DNA of 64,000 nucleotides from Natroniella sulfidigena (GCF_023223645.1 NZ_JALKBY010000001.1:1-64000); one strand, 5' to 3'. Positions 24,936 through 34,374 are shown, counted from the first letter of the stretch. Program-made: numbers and translations. Notes: generated by a model from the sequence alone, not told the origin.

Positions 24936-26486
24936 CTATTTATTGTATTGAGCCCAAACATTTTCAATTACGCAGTTGTTAACTAATGGAGCGCTTTGAC
25001 TAGTTTGTTCTTCCTCTTTATTTTCCACAAGATCGTTAGTAACTACACGTCCACCAATTTTTTCATAACTCTCCTGCCATGACTTTAGTGCCTCATAGCC
25101 TGCATGGTCTAAATACCTCAATGCCAGGTTTATTTTTACCTCTTTATCGGGAGGAATAGTATTTAAATGAGTGGTAAGCTTAGGGACCTCAATGCAAGTT
25201 AATGTACCTGTAATTGATACTTGCCATTGATCATCCTGGTTTTCAATATTGACGTTAAGTCTCGTAAATTTCAGCAATAAGCGAATCAATGCAACCATAA
25301 AGCCGATAACCAGCCCTACTAATAAATCAATGCCAACGATTGCAAAAACAGTGATAAAGTATACTACCAATTCATCGTATCTCTTCAGTTCTTTTATATG
25401 ATTTATGTTTACCAGCCCAATACCGATATATACTAATAGTCCGGCTAGTGACGCTAAAGGAACCAAAATTATTACATCGGGTAAAAACACTACAAAAATT
25501 AAGACCCAAACACCATGGAGGATTGCCGAAAGGCGAGTTTTAGCTCCTGATGAGATATTTGCTTTACTGCGGATTATGACACCGGTAATGGGAAGTCCCC
25601 CAAGCAGTCCGGAAATAGTGTTGCCTATTCCTTGAGCAGTTAATTCTTTATTAAGGCAACAGCGGGGTCCCGAGTGTAACTTATCCGTTGCTACGGCACT
25701 TAACAATGACTCGGCGCTTGCTACTAATGTAAGCACTACGATGCCAGCAATAAAAGTTCCGAAATTTGTACTTGGCAACACCGGTAGAGAAATAGATTCT
25801 ATAAGGCTACCGGCTAGCTCTACACGTGGAACATCGAGACTAAAGGCTATGGAGATAATGGTAGCGACAACAACGGCTACCAGTGATCCAGGTATGTTAC
25901 GAAGTCGTTTGGGTTTTAGTATAGACCAAACTATTAAAATAATAATTGTAAAAACTCCCAAAAATGTAGCTTCCGGATTTAAATTCATGACAGAATTTGG
26001 AATGTCAAAAAGGTTTTCAATGCCTTTGCCTACAGGTTCTACCCCAAACACTACATGAATTTGGGAAATAGCAATGAGGATACCAATAGCTGCCATCATT
26101 CCATGGATAACTGCCGGTGAGATTGCCAAAGCAATAGGAGCAAGTCCAATCTTACCTATAATTATTTGCGAAATTCCGGCTCCCACCGTCATTGCGGCGG
26201 TAACACCCCAGCCAAGCTCCTGAACAAAACCAAAAATTATAACGCTCAATCCGGCAGCCGGTCCGCTAACTTGCAGTGGTGCGCCTCCTAGAGTACCAAC
26301 CACAATACCGCCGACAATAGCAGCAATGATCCCTGCCATCAACGGAGCTCCAGAGGCCAGTGCAATGCCAAGAGAAAGAGGAAGGGCTACTAAAAAGGTT
26401 ACCAGTGAAGCGGGTAAATCATTTTTAATAAGACTACTAAAATCTGATATGTCAAGTCCTTTTTTATCGGGCAAATTGAGAGACAT
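24936..26486 (-). CDS. SulP family anion transporter with STAS domain
   Basis: 516 residues from the ATG at 26486 (in-frame TTG at 26495 would add three; the Shine-Dalgarno AAAGGAGG lies only three bases from TTG and twelve from ATG). The first 400 residues form the SulP transport domain: LPASLVTFLVALPLSLGIALASGAPLMAGI, GTLGGAPLQVSGPAAGLSV, and GNTISGLLGGLPITGVIIRS. A C-terminal STAS domain occupies about 415-490. SulP proteins carry bicarbonate, sulfate or other anions; this branch lies often with carbonic anhydrases, but no such gene is near. Base composition is richer in G+C than its neighbours (28 of 60 at 26221-26280), hinting at transfer. Confidence 0.9.
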   Translation of the reverse strand: MSLNLPDKKGLDISDFSSLIKNDLPASLVTFLVALPLSLGIALASGAPLMAGIIAAIVGGIVVGTLGGAPLQVSGPAAGLSVIIFGFVQELGWGVTAAMTVGAGISQIIIGKIGLAPIALAISPAVIHGMMAAIGILIAISQIHVVFGVEPVGKGIENLFDIPNSVMNLNPEATFLGVFTIIILIVWSILKPKRLRNIPGSLVAVVVATIISIAFSLDVPRVELAGSLIESISLPVLPSTNFGTFIAGIVVLTLVASAESLLSAVATDKLHSGPRCCLNKELTAQGIGNTISGLLGGLPITGVIIRSKANISSGAKTRLSAILHGVWVLIFVVFLPDVIILVPLASLAGLLVYIGIGLVNINHIKELKRYDELVVYFITVFAIVGIDLLVGLVIGFMVALIRLLLKFTRLNVNIENQDDQWQVSITGTLTCIEVPKLTTHLNTIPPDKEVKINLALRYLDHAGYEALKSWQESYEKIGGRVVTNDLVENKEEEQTSQSAPLVNNCVIENVWAQYNK

Positions 26487-26495
26487 GTTATTCAA

Positions 26496-26722
26496 ATACC
26501 TCCTTTAGTATTTTTAAAGCAATAGTAATGTAAAGGATTGTTTCTAGACTAGTTAACAAAAATCTAAAAATAGTACTTTAGTCCTAAGTATTAGATGTAT
26601 TTCTCTATTATATCTCAAATTCCTGCAAGCAATTGGATATTATCAATATATTTACGATTCATACTGGTTTCTGTCCATTACTTAAAACGTATGGCTGGTT
26701 GGACTGGCTGTATCTTTTGTAT
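26496..26722. other. Non-coding stretch upstream of SulP
   Basis: Together with the repeat that follows this is a 410-base space between divergent genes. It contains the SulP ribosome site (ACCTCCTTT, 26497-26505). I see no gene; a short open frame near 26595 has no ribosome site and runs into the repeat. Confidence 0.5.
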
Positions 26723-26838
26723 CATTAAGGAAATTATGTTTTTTAGAGGTTGTGGATGGCTTTTACTAATTGGAATTTTTTGGTTTTACTTAAACTCAAT
26801 CTTAGACTTGAACTGAGTTGCCGGAGGCAACTTTTTTA
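26723..26838 (+). repeat. Dispersed 115-bp repeat, copy 2
   Basis: Nearly the same as 15507-15622: ATTAAGGAAATTATG, TTTTTAGAGGTTGTGGAT, GGTTTTACTTAAACTCAA, TCTTAGACTTGAACTGAG, then GTTGCC-GGA-GGCAAC and TTTTTT. Here it has no gene upstream on the plus strand to terminate, which supports a mobile or repeat origin rather than a gene-specific terminator. Confidence 0.8.
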
Positions 26839-26851
26839 CTTCTAATTCTTG

Positions 26852-26880
26852 TTGACAAAAGAAGGTTAAATTGATACTAT
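26852..26880 (+). promoter_or_regulatory. Promoter of the TetR/RND pump operon
   Basis: TTGACA 26852-26857, 17 bases, TACTAT 26875-26880. The palindromic operator begins on the next base. Confidence 0.8.
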
Positions 26881-26908
26881 TTAATTGACTGACCAGTTAG
26901 TCAATTAA
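26881..26908 (+). promoter_or_regulatory. TetR-type palindromic operator
   Basis: TTAATTGACT (26881-26890) and AGTCAATTAA (26899-26908) are perfect inverted copies around GACCAGTT. It lies directly behind the -10 box and 14 bases before the regulator's ATG, the normal place for an autorepressing TetR-family protein. Confidence 0.85.
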
Positions 26909-26922
26909 TAAGGAGGGAATAA

Positions 26923-27501
26923 ATGGGTAAAAAAAGAAGCGATAAAGAAGAAATGGTTATTTCGGCAGCGATTGAGTTATTTTCAAAGCAGGGATTCTTT
27001 AAGACTACAGTCAGTGAAATTGCTGATTTAGCAGGAGTAGCTAAAGGAACTGTCTATTGGTATTTTGATAGTAAAGAAGAGTTGTTTCAAAGTATTTTAG
27101 TCAATAAATTAGATGATTTACAGTTAGAGCTTGAGAAAAAGATTAGAGTAGAAAATTCTGCACTTGAAAAATTGAGTGAAATTATTATTTCTTATCTTAA
27201 ATTCTACCAAGAGGGAAAAGGAGTTTCTAAAATGTTTAGAGAGTGTACAACTGCTCTTGGTAAAGAATTTTTTAATGATTATATTATAGATTTTAATCAA
27301 CGTCAGATTGAAATAGTGGCTAAAGTAGTTGAGCAGGCTAAAGAAGAAAGGGTGATAGAGTCTAAGTAGGAGAATTTAGATTTGGCCCGAATCTTGCTAG
27401 GAATGATCAGAACTTTCAACCCTTATCTTTATCAGCAAAATGATCTAATGGATAAGGTAGAATTGATTAAAGATGTATTTTTAAATGGAGTTAGCAAATA
27501 G
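26923..27501 (+). pseudogene. TetR/AcrR-family regulator interrupted by an in-frame TAG
   Basis: ATG 26923 behind AAGGAGGG. Residues 1-60 form the TetR helix-turn-helix domain: AAIELFSKQGFFKTTVSEIA, GVAKGTVYWYFDSKEELFQ. The frame meets TAG at 27367-27369 (codon 149) and then continues in the same frame with ENLDLARILLGMIRTFNPYL and stops at TAG 27499-27501. The downstream part is the normal TetR C-terminal helix, and the total of 192 codons is the normal length. So a single amber codon splits an otherwise complete gene. Causes could be a nonsense mutation, a sequencing error, or read-through (suppressor or pyrrolysine tRNA). The truncated form keeps DNA binding but loses part of the dimer interface. 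Confidence 0.85.
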
Positions 27502-27537
27502 ATTGTAGTTATTATTGAGCTAAAAAGGGGGATACAT

Positions 27538-28821
27538 ATGCAGAGAGTTAAATTGACTAGTTTGATTGTTTTACTTGTTTTAGCTATTAGTACTTTGCCT
27601 GCTTTTGGAGCAGACTCAATCAATTTAACGGAAGAGAAAGCGATTGAGTTGGCTTTAGAAAATAATAGTCAGATTGAGAGTTTAAGAAGAGAGGTCAAGA
27701 TTGCTCAAAAGCAAGTTGAGATTGCTCGTGCTAGCTTTTATCCACAGTTGGATTTGGGGGCTGGCTATACGAGATTAGGGGAAGCACCATTTGATTTTCA
27801 AACCCAACAAGAGTTATCTCAAAATAGATTCACTACCAGTCTTGATTTAGAATTACCTCTTTATACGGGGGGCCAACGAAGCATTGGTTATCAGCAAGCT
27901 GAAAAAGGGGTATTGACTGCCCAAAAGGAGCTAGAGGAGCAGAAAAAAGAATTGGCTTATCAAGTCAGTGAACAATACTACAGTCTTTTAGAGGCTGAAG
28001 AGATGGTTCAAGTTAGCAAAAAGAGTTTAGAACGAATTGAAGATTATGTTCAGACTGCTGAAGTTAATTATGAGGTTGGTATTTTTACTAGAACTAACCT
28101 GCTTCAAGCTCAGACTCAGAAACTACAAGCTGAACAGGGGCTTTTAAGAGCTAGAAATGGAGCTGAATTAGCTGAATTGGCTTTAAAGAATACTCTTAAG
28201 CTTCCTCGGGAGACTGAGGTGGAGTTGGTCAAAGAATTGGATTGGGAAGAAAAAGATTATCAGTTCGATAAAGTAAAAGAAATTGCTTTTAATAATCGCT
28301 TGGATTTAGAATTATTAGAGCTCAATCGTGAAGTTGTAGAGTTGAACTTGGAACGAAAGAAGGGAGAAGCTCATCCAAATTTATTTTTAAGTGGTAATTA
28401 TGAAGCTCAAGATGATAGCTTTACAGTTGATGGTGATTGGAGAGTAAGTCTTGGTTTAAGCTATAATTTGTATGATGGTGGAGAGCGAAGAGCTGAGCTT
28501 GCTCAGATTGAAGAGGAACTTGATATTTTAGATTTAAGAGCTGATGATTTGAAAGATTTGATTGAGTTAGAAGTTGAAGAAGCATTATTAAAGATTAGTG
28601 AGACTAGAGAAGGAATTAAGTTAATGGAGTTGAGTTTAGAAAAAGCAGAGGAAAATTTAAAAGAGAGTGAAGCTAATTATCAAGAAGGCTTAATCACTAC
28701 TAATGATCTTCTTGAGGCCGAAGCAACTTATCAAGAGGTGCAAAGTGATTATCTGAGTGCAATTTATGATTATAATTTAGCAGTGGCTAAGCTTTATCAA
28801 GTTAAAGGAATTGGGAGGTAG
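27538..28821 (+). CDS. TolC-family outer membrane efflux protein
   Basis: 427 residues. A signal peptide (LTSLIVLLVLAISTLPAFGA) is followed by two repeated helical hairpins of the outer membrane efflux family: EEKAIELALENNSQIESLRR, ASFYPQLDLGAGY, then NRLDLELLELNREVVELNLE, and LSYNLYDGG. TolC trimers form a channel through the outer membrane and a periplasmic tunnel, so the organism must be diderm. ATG 27538 follows AAAAAGGGGG. First structural gene of the pump operon; five bases separate it from the adaptor gene. Confidence 0.93.
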   Translation: MQRVKLTSLIVLLVLAISTLPAFGADSINLTEEKAIELALENNSQIESLRREVKIAQKQVEIARASFYPQLDLGAGYTRLGEAPFDFQTQQELSQNRFTTSLDLELPLYTGGQRSIGYQQAEKGVLTAQKELEEQKKELAYQVSEQYYSLLEAEEMVQVSKKSLERIEDYVQTAEVNYEVGIFTRTNLLQAQTQKLQAEQGLLRARNGAELAELALKNTLKLPRETEVELVKELDWEEKDYQFDKVKEIAFNNRLDLELLELNREVVELNLERKKGEAHPNLFLSGNYEAQDDSFTVDGDWRVSLGLSYNLYDGGERRAELAQIEEELDILDLRADDLKDLIELEVEEALLKISETREGIKLMELSLEKAEENLKESEANYQEGLITTNDLLEAEATYQEVQSDYLSAIYDYNLAVAKLYQVKGIGR

Positions 28822-28826
28822 GAAGG

Positions 28827-30074
28827 ATGAATAAATTAAAGATAGTTGTAGTGGTTTTATTACTTTCATTAGTAACTGTTGCCTGTAGCAATGGAGAAGA
28901 AGCAGAAGAGGCAACTGCTTCAAATAATATGCAACAAGAAGTAGCTGTTGAGGTAGAAGAGGCACAGATAGGAGAAGTAGTTAATTATATAAATTTAGGA
29001 GGTCGAACGGAGCCGAGTAAAGAGGTGCAAGTAACTCCTCAAGCTCAAGGGGAAGTAGTGGAAGTTTATGTTTCGACTGGACAGCAGGTAGAAGAAGGTG
29101 AGCGATTACTTAAGATTGATGAAGAACCTTTACGAGTTGAGTTAAATCAAGCTCAAGCTACTTTAAAAGCTGCTCAGGCTAATTTGGATCGTATTTTAGC
29201 TGGGGAACGAGAAGAGAAGATTGAACAGTTGAAATTACAGTTAGAGCAGGCTGAAAGTGGATATCAACAGGTTAAAAGAGAGTATCAGCGCCAACAAGAG
29301 CTGTATGAAAAAAATGCAATCTCCAATCAGCAGTTTGAACAGAGTGAATTAGAGTATATCAATGCTAGTAAGGAGTATCAATTAGCTGAGTTGAACCTGG
29401 AGATGGCTGAGATTGGAGCTAGAGATGAGGAGATTGAGGCTGCTAAAGCAGAAGTAGAACAAGCCGAAGCTGGATTAGATGGAGCCAAGATTCAGTATGA
29501 TAATAGAGTAGTGACTGCTCCTATTGATGGTCAGGTTTATAATTTAAATATTGAGGCTGGAGAGATGGTAGCTAATTCACCAGTTGTTGCAATAGCTGAT
29601 CTTGAAGAGGTTAAGGTAAGTGCTGATTTGAGTGAAAGATATATTAATCAAGTTCAAGTTGGCCAGCTAAGTCAGATTGAAATTCCATCTTTAGAGCAAG
29701 AATATGAAGGAGAATTAACTGAAATCAGTCCAGTTGCTGGTGAAAATCGAAGTTACGGGATTGAGATTAATTTGACAAATCAAAATGATCTGCTCAAAGG
29801 TGGAATGTATAGTCGAATTAAACTTGAAACAGAAAGAAGTGAAGAAGCGATTGTTTTACCACAGCAAGTTGTTGCTTTAGATAATGATCAGGATGTTGTC
29901 TTTGTATATCAAGATGGTCAAGCGGAAAGAAGAGAAGTTGAAACTGGCTTGATGGATGATCAAAAGGTAGCAATTAAATCAGGAGTTGAAGTTGGCGAGC
30001 AAGTAATTATTCGTGGCCAAGAGAATTTAAATGATGGGGATAGTATCCAGATTATGGAGCGGGGTGGTAACTAA
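28827..30074 (+). CDS. RND efflux membrane fusion (adaptor) protein
   Basis: 415 residues. Lipoprotein signal LVTVACSN (Cys near 20). A lipoyl half-motif (VTPQAQGEVVEVYVSTGQQV), a long helical hairpin with coiled coil at about 95-215 (YQQVKREYQRQQELYEKNAI), the second lipoyl half (VTAPIDGQVYNLNIEAGE) and beta-barrel domains follow in the order usual for HlyD/AcrA adaptors. It links the RND pump with the TolC channel. ATG 28827; the stop overlaps the RND gene start by one base. Confidence 0.93.
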   Translation: MNKLKIVVVVLLLSLVTVACSNGEEAEEATASNNMQQEVAVEVEEAQIGEVVNYINLGGRTEPSKEVQVTPQAQGEVVEVYVSTGQQVEEGERLLKIDEEPLRVELNQAQATLKAAQANLDRILAGEREEKIEQLKLQLEQAESGYQQVKREYQRQQELYEKNAISNQQFEQSELEYINASKEYQLAELNLEMAEIGARDEEIEAAKAEVEQAEAGLDGAKIQYDNRVVTAPIDGQVYNLNIEAGEMVANSPVVAIADLEEVKVSADLSERYINQVQVGQLSQIEIPSLEQEYEGELTEISPVAGENRSYGIEINLTNQNDLLKGGMYSRIKLETERSEEAIVLPQQVVALDNDQDVVFVYQDGQAERREVETGLMDDQKVAIKSGVEVGEQVIIRGQENLNDGDSIQIMERGGN

Positions 30075-33000
30075 TGAAACTATCTGATTTTTCTGTTGAT
30101 CGTTCAGTTACTATTACCATGATTGTACTGGCAATCATTATTTTGGGTGCATTTTCTTTGCCGTTGATGCCAGTTGATTTGATGCCAGAGATGGATCTTC
30201 CCTATGCAGTTGTAATGACTACTCATGAGGGTGCAACTCCAAGTGAGGTTGAGGAGAGTATAACTCGCCCTATAGAGGAGACTATTGCTGTGGTTGATAA
30301 TGTAACCAATATTACTTCTTCTTCTCATCCTAATCGTTCGGTAGTCTTCATCGAGTTTGATTGGGGGACTGATTTAGATTTTGCAACTTTGGATATGCGT
30401 GAGAGTGTAGAGATGATTGAAGACCATCTTCCTGATGATGCTGATAAGCCCCAGGTAGTCAGATTCGATCCTAATAGTATGCCAATTATGAATTTAGAGC
30501 TAGGTGGAGATATGGACTTAGCAGAGTTGCGAAATTTAGCTGAGGATATAGTTGAACCTTCTTTGGAAAGGGTACCTGGAGTAGCTAGTGTTGATGTTTC
30601 AGGAGGTTTGGAGCGAGAGATACAGGTTGATATTGATCCAGATCGAATGATTTATTATGGATTTAGTCTTCAAGATGTGATTGAGCAGTTAAGGGCTGAA
30701 AATGTTAATATTAGTGGAGGCTCTGTAGATCATGGAACTAAGGACCTCTTAATCAGAACTGATGGTGAGTTTGACTCGGTTGAACAGATTGGTGATCTTC
30801 AATTGATGAATCAAGAAGGGGTTAAGGTTGATTTAGCAGAGTTTGCTGAAGTGAAAGATGATTATAAAGAACGCTCTGTTTATAGTTATTTAAATGGTGA
30901 AGAGAGTATTAGCCTTGAGATTCAAGATGAAAGTGGAGGCAATACAGTTCAAATAGCTAATGCAGTTTTAGAAGAGGTAGAACAGATTCAAAATAATGAA
31001 GATGATTTTGAGTTAACAGTTGTTGAGAATCAAGCTGAGTTTATTGAGGATTCTATTGCTAATGTTCAACGGAACGCAGTCTTAGGTGGGCTTTTAGCAA
31101 TGCTTGTTCTCTTTTTATTCCTAAGAAATATTCGGAGTACACTGATTGTGGGGACTGCAATTCCAGTTTCAATTGTTACAGCTATTGTTTTGATGTATTT
31201 TGCCGATATGTCTTTGAATTTAATGTCTTTAGGTGGTTTAGCTTTAGGAATTGGTATGTTGGTTGATAATGCAATTGTTGTATTAGAGAATATTTATCGT
31301 TTTCAACAGGAAGGAAAGAGTAGAGTGGATGCTGCTAAGAAGGGAACTGCTGAGGTAGGAACAGCAATTTTGGCTTCAACATTGACAACAGCAGCTGTAT
31401 TTTTACCTGTAGTTTATATTGAAGGTTTGGCTTCTGAGATTTTTGGTGCTTTAGCCTGGTCTGTAACCTTCTCTTTAGTTGCTTCTTTACTTGTTGCTTT
31501 GACCTTTATTCCGATGTTGTCGGCTAAGTTTTTGAAGGTTAATGATGATGCAGTTATTGAAGAAGATGAAACTGAAGTTGAATTTGGTTGGATAAGAAAA
31601 GGGTATCAAAGATTTTTAGATATATCTTTGAATTATCGTTATCTAGTCTTAGCATCTTTAGTTATCTTTGTTCTACTCTTTGGATTTGGGGTAGCAAGGG
31701 ATATTATTCCTTTAGAGACTGAGTTTCTTCCTGATACTGATCAAGGTGTCTTTAATATTCAGGTTGAATTGCCTGAAGGAGAAGCTCTAAGGGAGACTGA
31801 TCGAGTAGTTCAGGAAGTTGAACGAAGATTAGAAGAGATTCCAGAGTTAAGACATTATTCCAGTCAAGCTGGAGGTAATAATTCTAATACTGGTGAGATC
31901 ACTGCTGAGTTGGTTGGTTTGGCTGATAGAGAACGGAGTACTTCTGTTGTTGCTGAAGAGGTAAGAGGGTTAGTAGCTGATATTGCTGGTGCAGATATTA
32001 ATGTTACTCCTGTTACTGGAATGGGCGGTGGCGGAGGTATGGGAGCTCCGATTGAGGTTACAATTGCTGGTTCGGACCTTGATATTTTAAGCCAGTTAGC
32101 CGATCAAATTGAACCAGAAGTGGAAGCAGTAGAAGGAACACGTAATGTAGGATTGAGTATAGATGAAGGACGTCCTGAAGTACAGATTGATATTGATCGT
32201 GATCAAGCTAGAGATTTAGGGTTTAATGTACAACAGATAGCTTCAACGGTTAGAACGGCAATGGATGGTCAAGTAGCTACTCAGTATAAGGAAGGTGGAG
32301 AGGAGTTTGATGTACGGGTTCGTTTGGCTGAAGAGTATAGAGGGGATATTAATCAGTTGATGGATCTGAAGTTGACTTCACCAGAAGGAGCAGTAGTTCC
32401 TTTATCTCAAGTTGCTAATGTTGAGGTAGCTACAGGGTTGACCAGTATTGAAAGAGAGAATCAACAGCGGACTATCACAGTCAGTACCCATCTTCATGAA
32501 CGAAGTTTGGGAGCAGTTCAAGCTGATATTGAAGAGCGGGTTGATCAACTTGATATTCCTGATGGTTATACAGTCAGTTATGGCGGAGAGGCTGAAGATC
32601 AACAGGATGCTTTTGGTGATTTAGGTATTGCGATGATTTTAGCAGTTATTTTAGTTTATATGGTGATGGCTTCTCAATTTGAGTCGTTACTCCATCCATT
32701 TACGATAATGTTAACTGTTCCGTTAGCTTTGATTGGAGCAATACTTGGATTGGTGGTTGCTAGAATGCCTTTGAGTGTGCCAGGGATTATCGGGGTAATT
32801 ATGCTGGCAGGTATTGTGGTCAATAATGCGATTGTAATGGTTGATTATATCAATGTGCGACGGGAAAGGGAGCCACGTCGAGAAGCAATCTTGAATGCTG
32901 GGCCAATTAGATTACGTCCGGTTATGATGACGACTTTGACTACGGCTTTAGCTTTGGTTCCGTTGGCCCTTGGACTGGGTGATGGTGCTGAGGTTCAGCA

Positions 33001-33157
33001 ACCGATGGCAGTTGTTGTAATTAGTGGGCTTTTATTTTCTACTATTTTGACTTTGGTTGTAATACCTTGTTTTTATTCAATTCTTGATGATTTGAGTAAT
33101 TTCTTAAAAAGATTACTTAGAATTGAAAGTGAAGAAGAGTTGACGGTTAGTAATTGA
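30074..33157 (+). CDS. RND-family efflux transporter (AcrB/MexB-like)
   Basis: 1027 residues, twelve membrane segments in two halves with two large periplasmic loops. The start VDRSVTITMIVLAIIILGAF, GGLALGIGMLVDNAIVVLENI in TM4 (proton-relay Asp), ASTLTTAAVFLPVVYIEGL, and in the second half GIIGVIMLAGIVVNNAIVMVDYIN and MMTTLTTALALVPLALGLG are the hydrophobe/amphiphile efflux marks. A Gly-rich stretch (GMGGGGGMG) lies in the second loop. Energy comes from proton or sodium influx. Substrates are unknown. Operon: tetR-tolC-MFP-RND. Confidence 0.95.
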   Translation: MKLSDFSVDRSVTITMIVLAIIILGAFSLPLMPVDLMPEMDLPYAVVMTTHEGATPSEVEESITRPIEETIAVVDNVTNITSSSHPNRSVVFIEFDWGTDLDFATLDMRESVEMIEDHLPDDADKPQVVRFDPNSMPIMNLELGGDMDLAELRNLAEDIVEPSLERVPGVASVDVSGGLEREIQVDIDPDRMIYYGFSLQDVIEQLRAENVNISGGSVDHGTKDLLIRTDGEFDSVEQIGDLQLMNQEGVKVDLAEFAEVKDDYKERSVYSYLNGEESISLEIQDESGGNTVQIANAVLEEVEQIQNNEDDFELTVVENQAEFIEDSIANVQRNAVLGGLLAMLVLFLFLRNIRSTLIVGTAIPVSIVTAIVLMYFADMSLNLMSLGGLALGIGMLVDNAIVVLENIYRFQQEGKSRVDAAKKGTAEVGTAILASTLTTAAVFLPVVYIEGLASEIFGALAWSVTFSLVASLLVALTFIPMLSAKFLKVNDDAVIEEDETEVEFGWIRKGYQRFLDISLNYRYLVLASLVIFVLLFGFGVARDIIPLETEFLPDTDQGVFNIQVELPEGEALRETDRVVQEVERRLEEIPELRHYSSQAGGNNSNTGEITAELVGLADRERSTSVVAEEVRGLVADIAGADINVTPVTGMGGGGGMGAPIEVTIAGSDLDILSQLADQIEPEVEAVEGTRNVGLSIDEGRPEVQIDIDRDQARDLGFNVQQIASTVRTAMDGQVATQYKEGGEEFDVRVRLAEEYRGDINQLMDLKLTSPEGAVVPLSQVANVEVATGLTSIERENQQRTITVSTHLHERSLGAVQADIEERVDQLDIPDGYTVSYGGEAEDQQDAFGDLGIAMILAVILVYMVMASQFESLLHPFTIMLTVPLALIGAILGLVVARMPLSVPGIIGVIMLAGIVVNNAIVMVDYINVRREREPRREAILNAGPIRLRPVMMTTLTTALALVPLALGLGDGAEVQQPMAVVVISGLLFSTILTLVVIPCFYSILDDLSNFLKRLLRIESEEELTVSN

Positions 33158-33427
33158 TAGTTGACTTCGTGAAGTTATTATTCCCGTTAACTTAAGACGA
33201 TTTTTTGGTATATTAGAATTATGTGTAACTTTTGTTTTGAACTATGAGGGATGTCACTGCGAAACATCCCTCATGATTTATAGTTATTAGATTTTAGGTT
33301 TTACTTAAACTTAGACTTAACCTTAAACTTAATGCCAATAAAAAGTAGTTGATTAGAAATTCATGTGTTAAGTTGATGCACCTGGTGAAGTTATATAAGT
33401 TATTAAATTGAGTAAAGTTTGATAGAT
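33158..33427. other. Non-coding region after the RND gene, with repeat fragments
   Basis: Contains the ATGAGGGATGT hairpin (33244-33274) and an ACTTAAACTTAGACTTAACC block (33303-33322) like the 115-bp family. TTAGAAATTCATGTGTTAAG and TTGATGCA (33352 on) recur near 49757-49790 (TTAGAAAATTATGTATTAAG, TTGATGCA), so this too is repeat sequence. No gene. Confidence 0.55.
33244..33274. repeat. Short hairpin copy of the GTCACTGCGAAAC element
   Basis: ATGAGGGATGT (33244-33254), loop CACTGCGAA, ACATCCCTCAT (33264-33274): a perfect 11-bp stem. The loop and right arm match 5588-5613 in the trpG-trpD gap. Confidence 0.7.
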
Positions 33428-33476
33428 TAGGCATAAGTTGATCTCTTTTCTTTAGGAGATAGCTTATGCCTATTTT
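33428..33476. terminator. Bidirectional terminator between RND and deacetylase genes
   Basis: TAGGCATAAG (33428-33437) pairs with CTTATGCCTA (33463-33472); an inner ATCTC...GGAGAT stem continues it. T-rich on the plus side, A-rich upstream for the minus-strand gene. Confidence 0.7.
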
Positions 33477-33507
33477 CATTGATAATTTAAATTGGAGAAG
33501 ATTTGAT

Positions 33508-34374
33508 TTAAAAGAGTAATTCATCAACAGTTTTAAATTCATAACCGTCCTCTTGTAATAATTCTATTATTTCAGGTAAAGCTTCGACAGTCTCTTTATG
33601 GATGACACCATTATGCAATAGTACAATTCCTCCTGGATGGTAATGCCTTTCTACTTGTCCTACGATTTCTTCATGAGTATCTTCTGCATAATGCCAATCG
33701 AAGCTATCAATTGACCAGTTGACTAACTTCCATCCTTGATAGCCTAAGAATTCAATAGTCTCATCAGTGATAGCACCAAAGGGTGGTCTAATAATTGTAG
33801 GATAAACCCCTGTAGTCTTCTCAATCTTTTCTGAAGTTGGTATTATTTGATTATCCAATACCTCCTCATTTGTTAAATCTTTAAAATTATCATGATCCCA
33901 AGAGTGATTAGCAATTTGATGCCCTTCATCTACTATTCTTTGAGCAATATCAGGAAATTGTTTGACATTTTGTCCTAAGACAAAGAAAGTTGCTTTAATA
34001 TCTTCTTCTTTTAGGATGTCTAAAATTTCTGGTGTATTTATATGCTCTGGTCCATCATCAAAGGTAAGGGCAATTACCTTTTCTTCGGTTGGTTCACTTA
34101 AGAAGAAAGTTTCTGGGTATTTTCTTGCCTGTTCTTCAATAGTTTCTTTAAAATTATCCAGTTCCACTTCAACTTCGTCATCTAAATCCTCATCTGGATT
34201 TCCATTGTAGAGTTTAGGTTCAGCCTCCGACTCATCTTGATTTTCTGCAATTTCAGTTTCATTCTCTGAATTATTATTGTCTGGATCCGTCCCAACTCCT
34301 AAATTTAATAACGCAAAGCTAAATAAAGCAACTACTAATAATAAACCTACTCCGATAAAGTGTTTAGATTTCAT
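33508..34374 (-). CDS. Polysaccharide deacetylase (NodB domain), membrane-anchored or secreted
   Basis: 288 residues. An N-terminal hydrophobic segment (FIGVGLLLVVALFSFALLNL) is followed by a very acidic, Asn/Glu-rich linker (about 30-75) and the NodB domain. Catalytic motifs are complete: ALTFDDGPE (Asp base and metal Asp), NHSWDHDNF (metal His pair), RPPFG and VLLHNG. Such enzymes remove acetyl groups from peptidoglycan or other N-acetylated polymers outside the cytoplasmic membrane. The ATG is at 34374, with AAAGGAGA upstream. It is alone on this strand. Confidence 0.92.
   Translation of the reverse strand: MKSKHFIGVGLLLVVALFSFALLNLGVGTDPDNNNSENETEIAENQDESEAEPKLYNGNPDEDLDDEVEVELDNFKETIEEQARKYPETFFLSEPTEEKVIALTFDDGPEHINTPEILDILKEEDIKATFFVLGQNVKQFPDIAQRIVDEGHQIANHSWDHDNFKDLTNEEVLDNQIIPTSEKIEKTTGVYPTIIRPPFGAITDETIEFLGYQGWKLVNWSIDSFDWHYAEDTHEEIVGQVERHYHPGGIVLLHNGVIHKETVEALPEIIELLQEDGYEFKTVDELLF

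Noticed and set aside
26595-26816. 73-residue frame between SulP and tetR
   Set aside because: No ribosome site, and its second half is translated repeat sequence (115-bp family).
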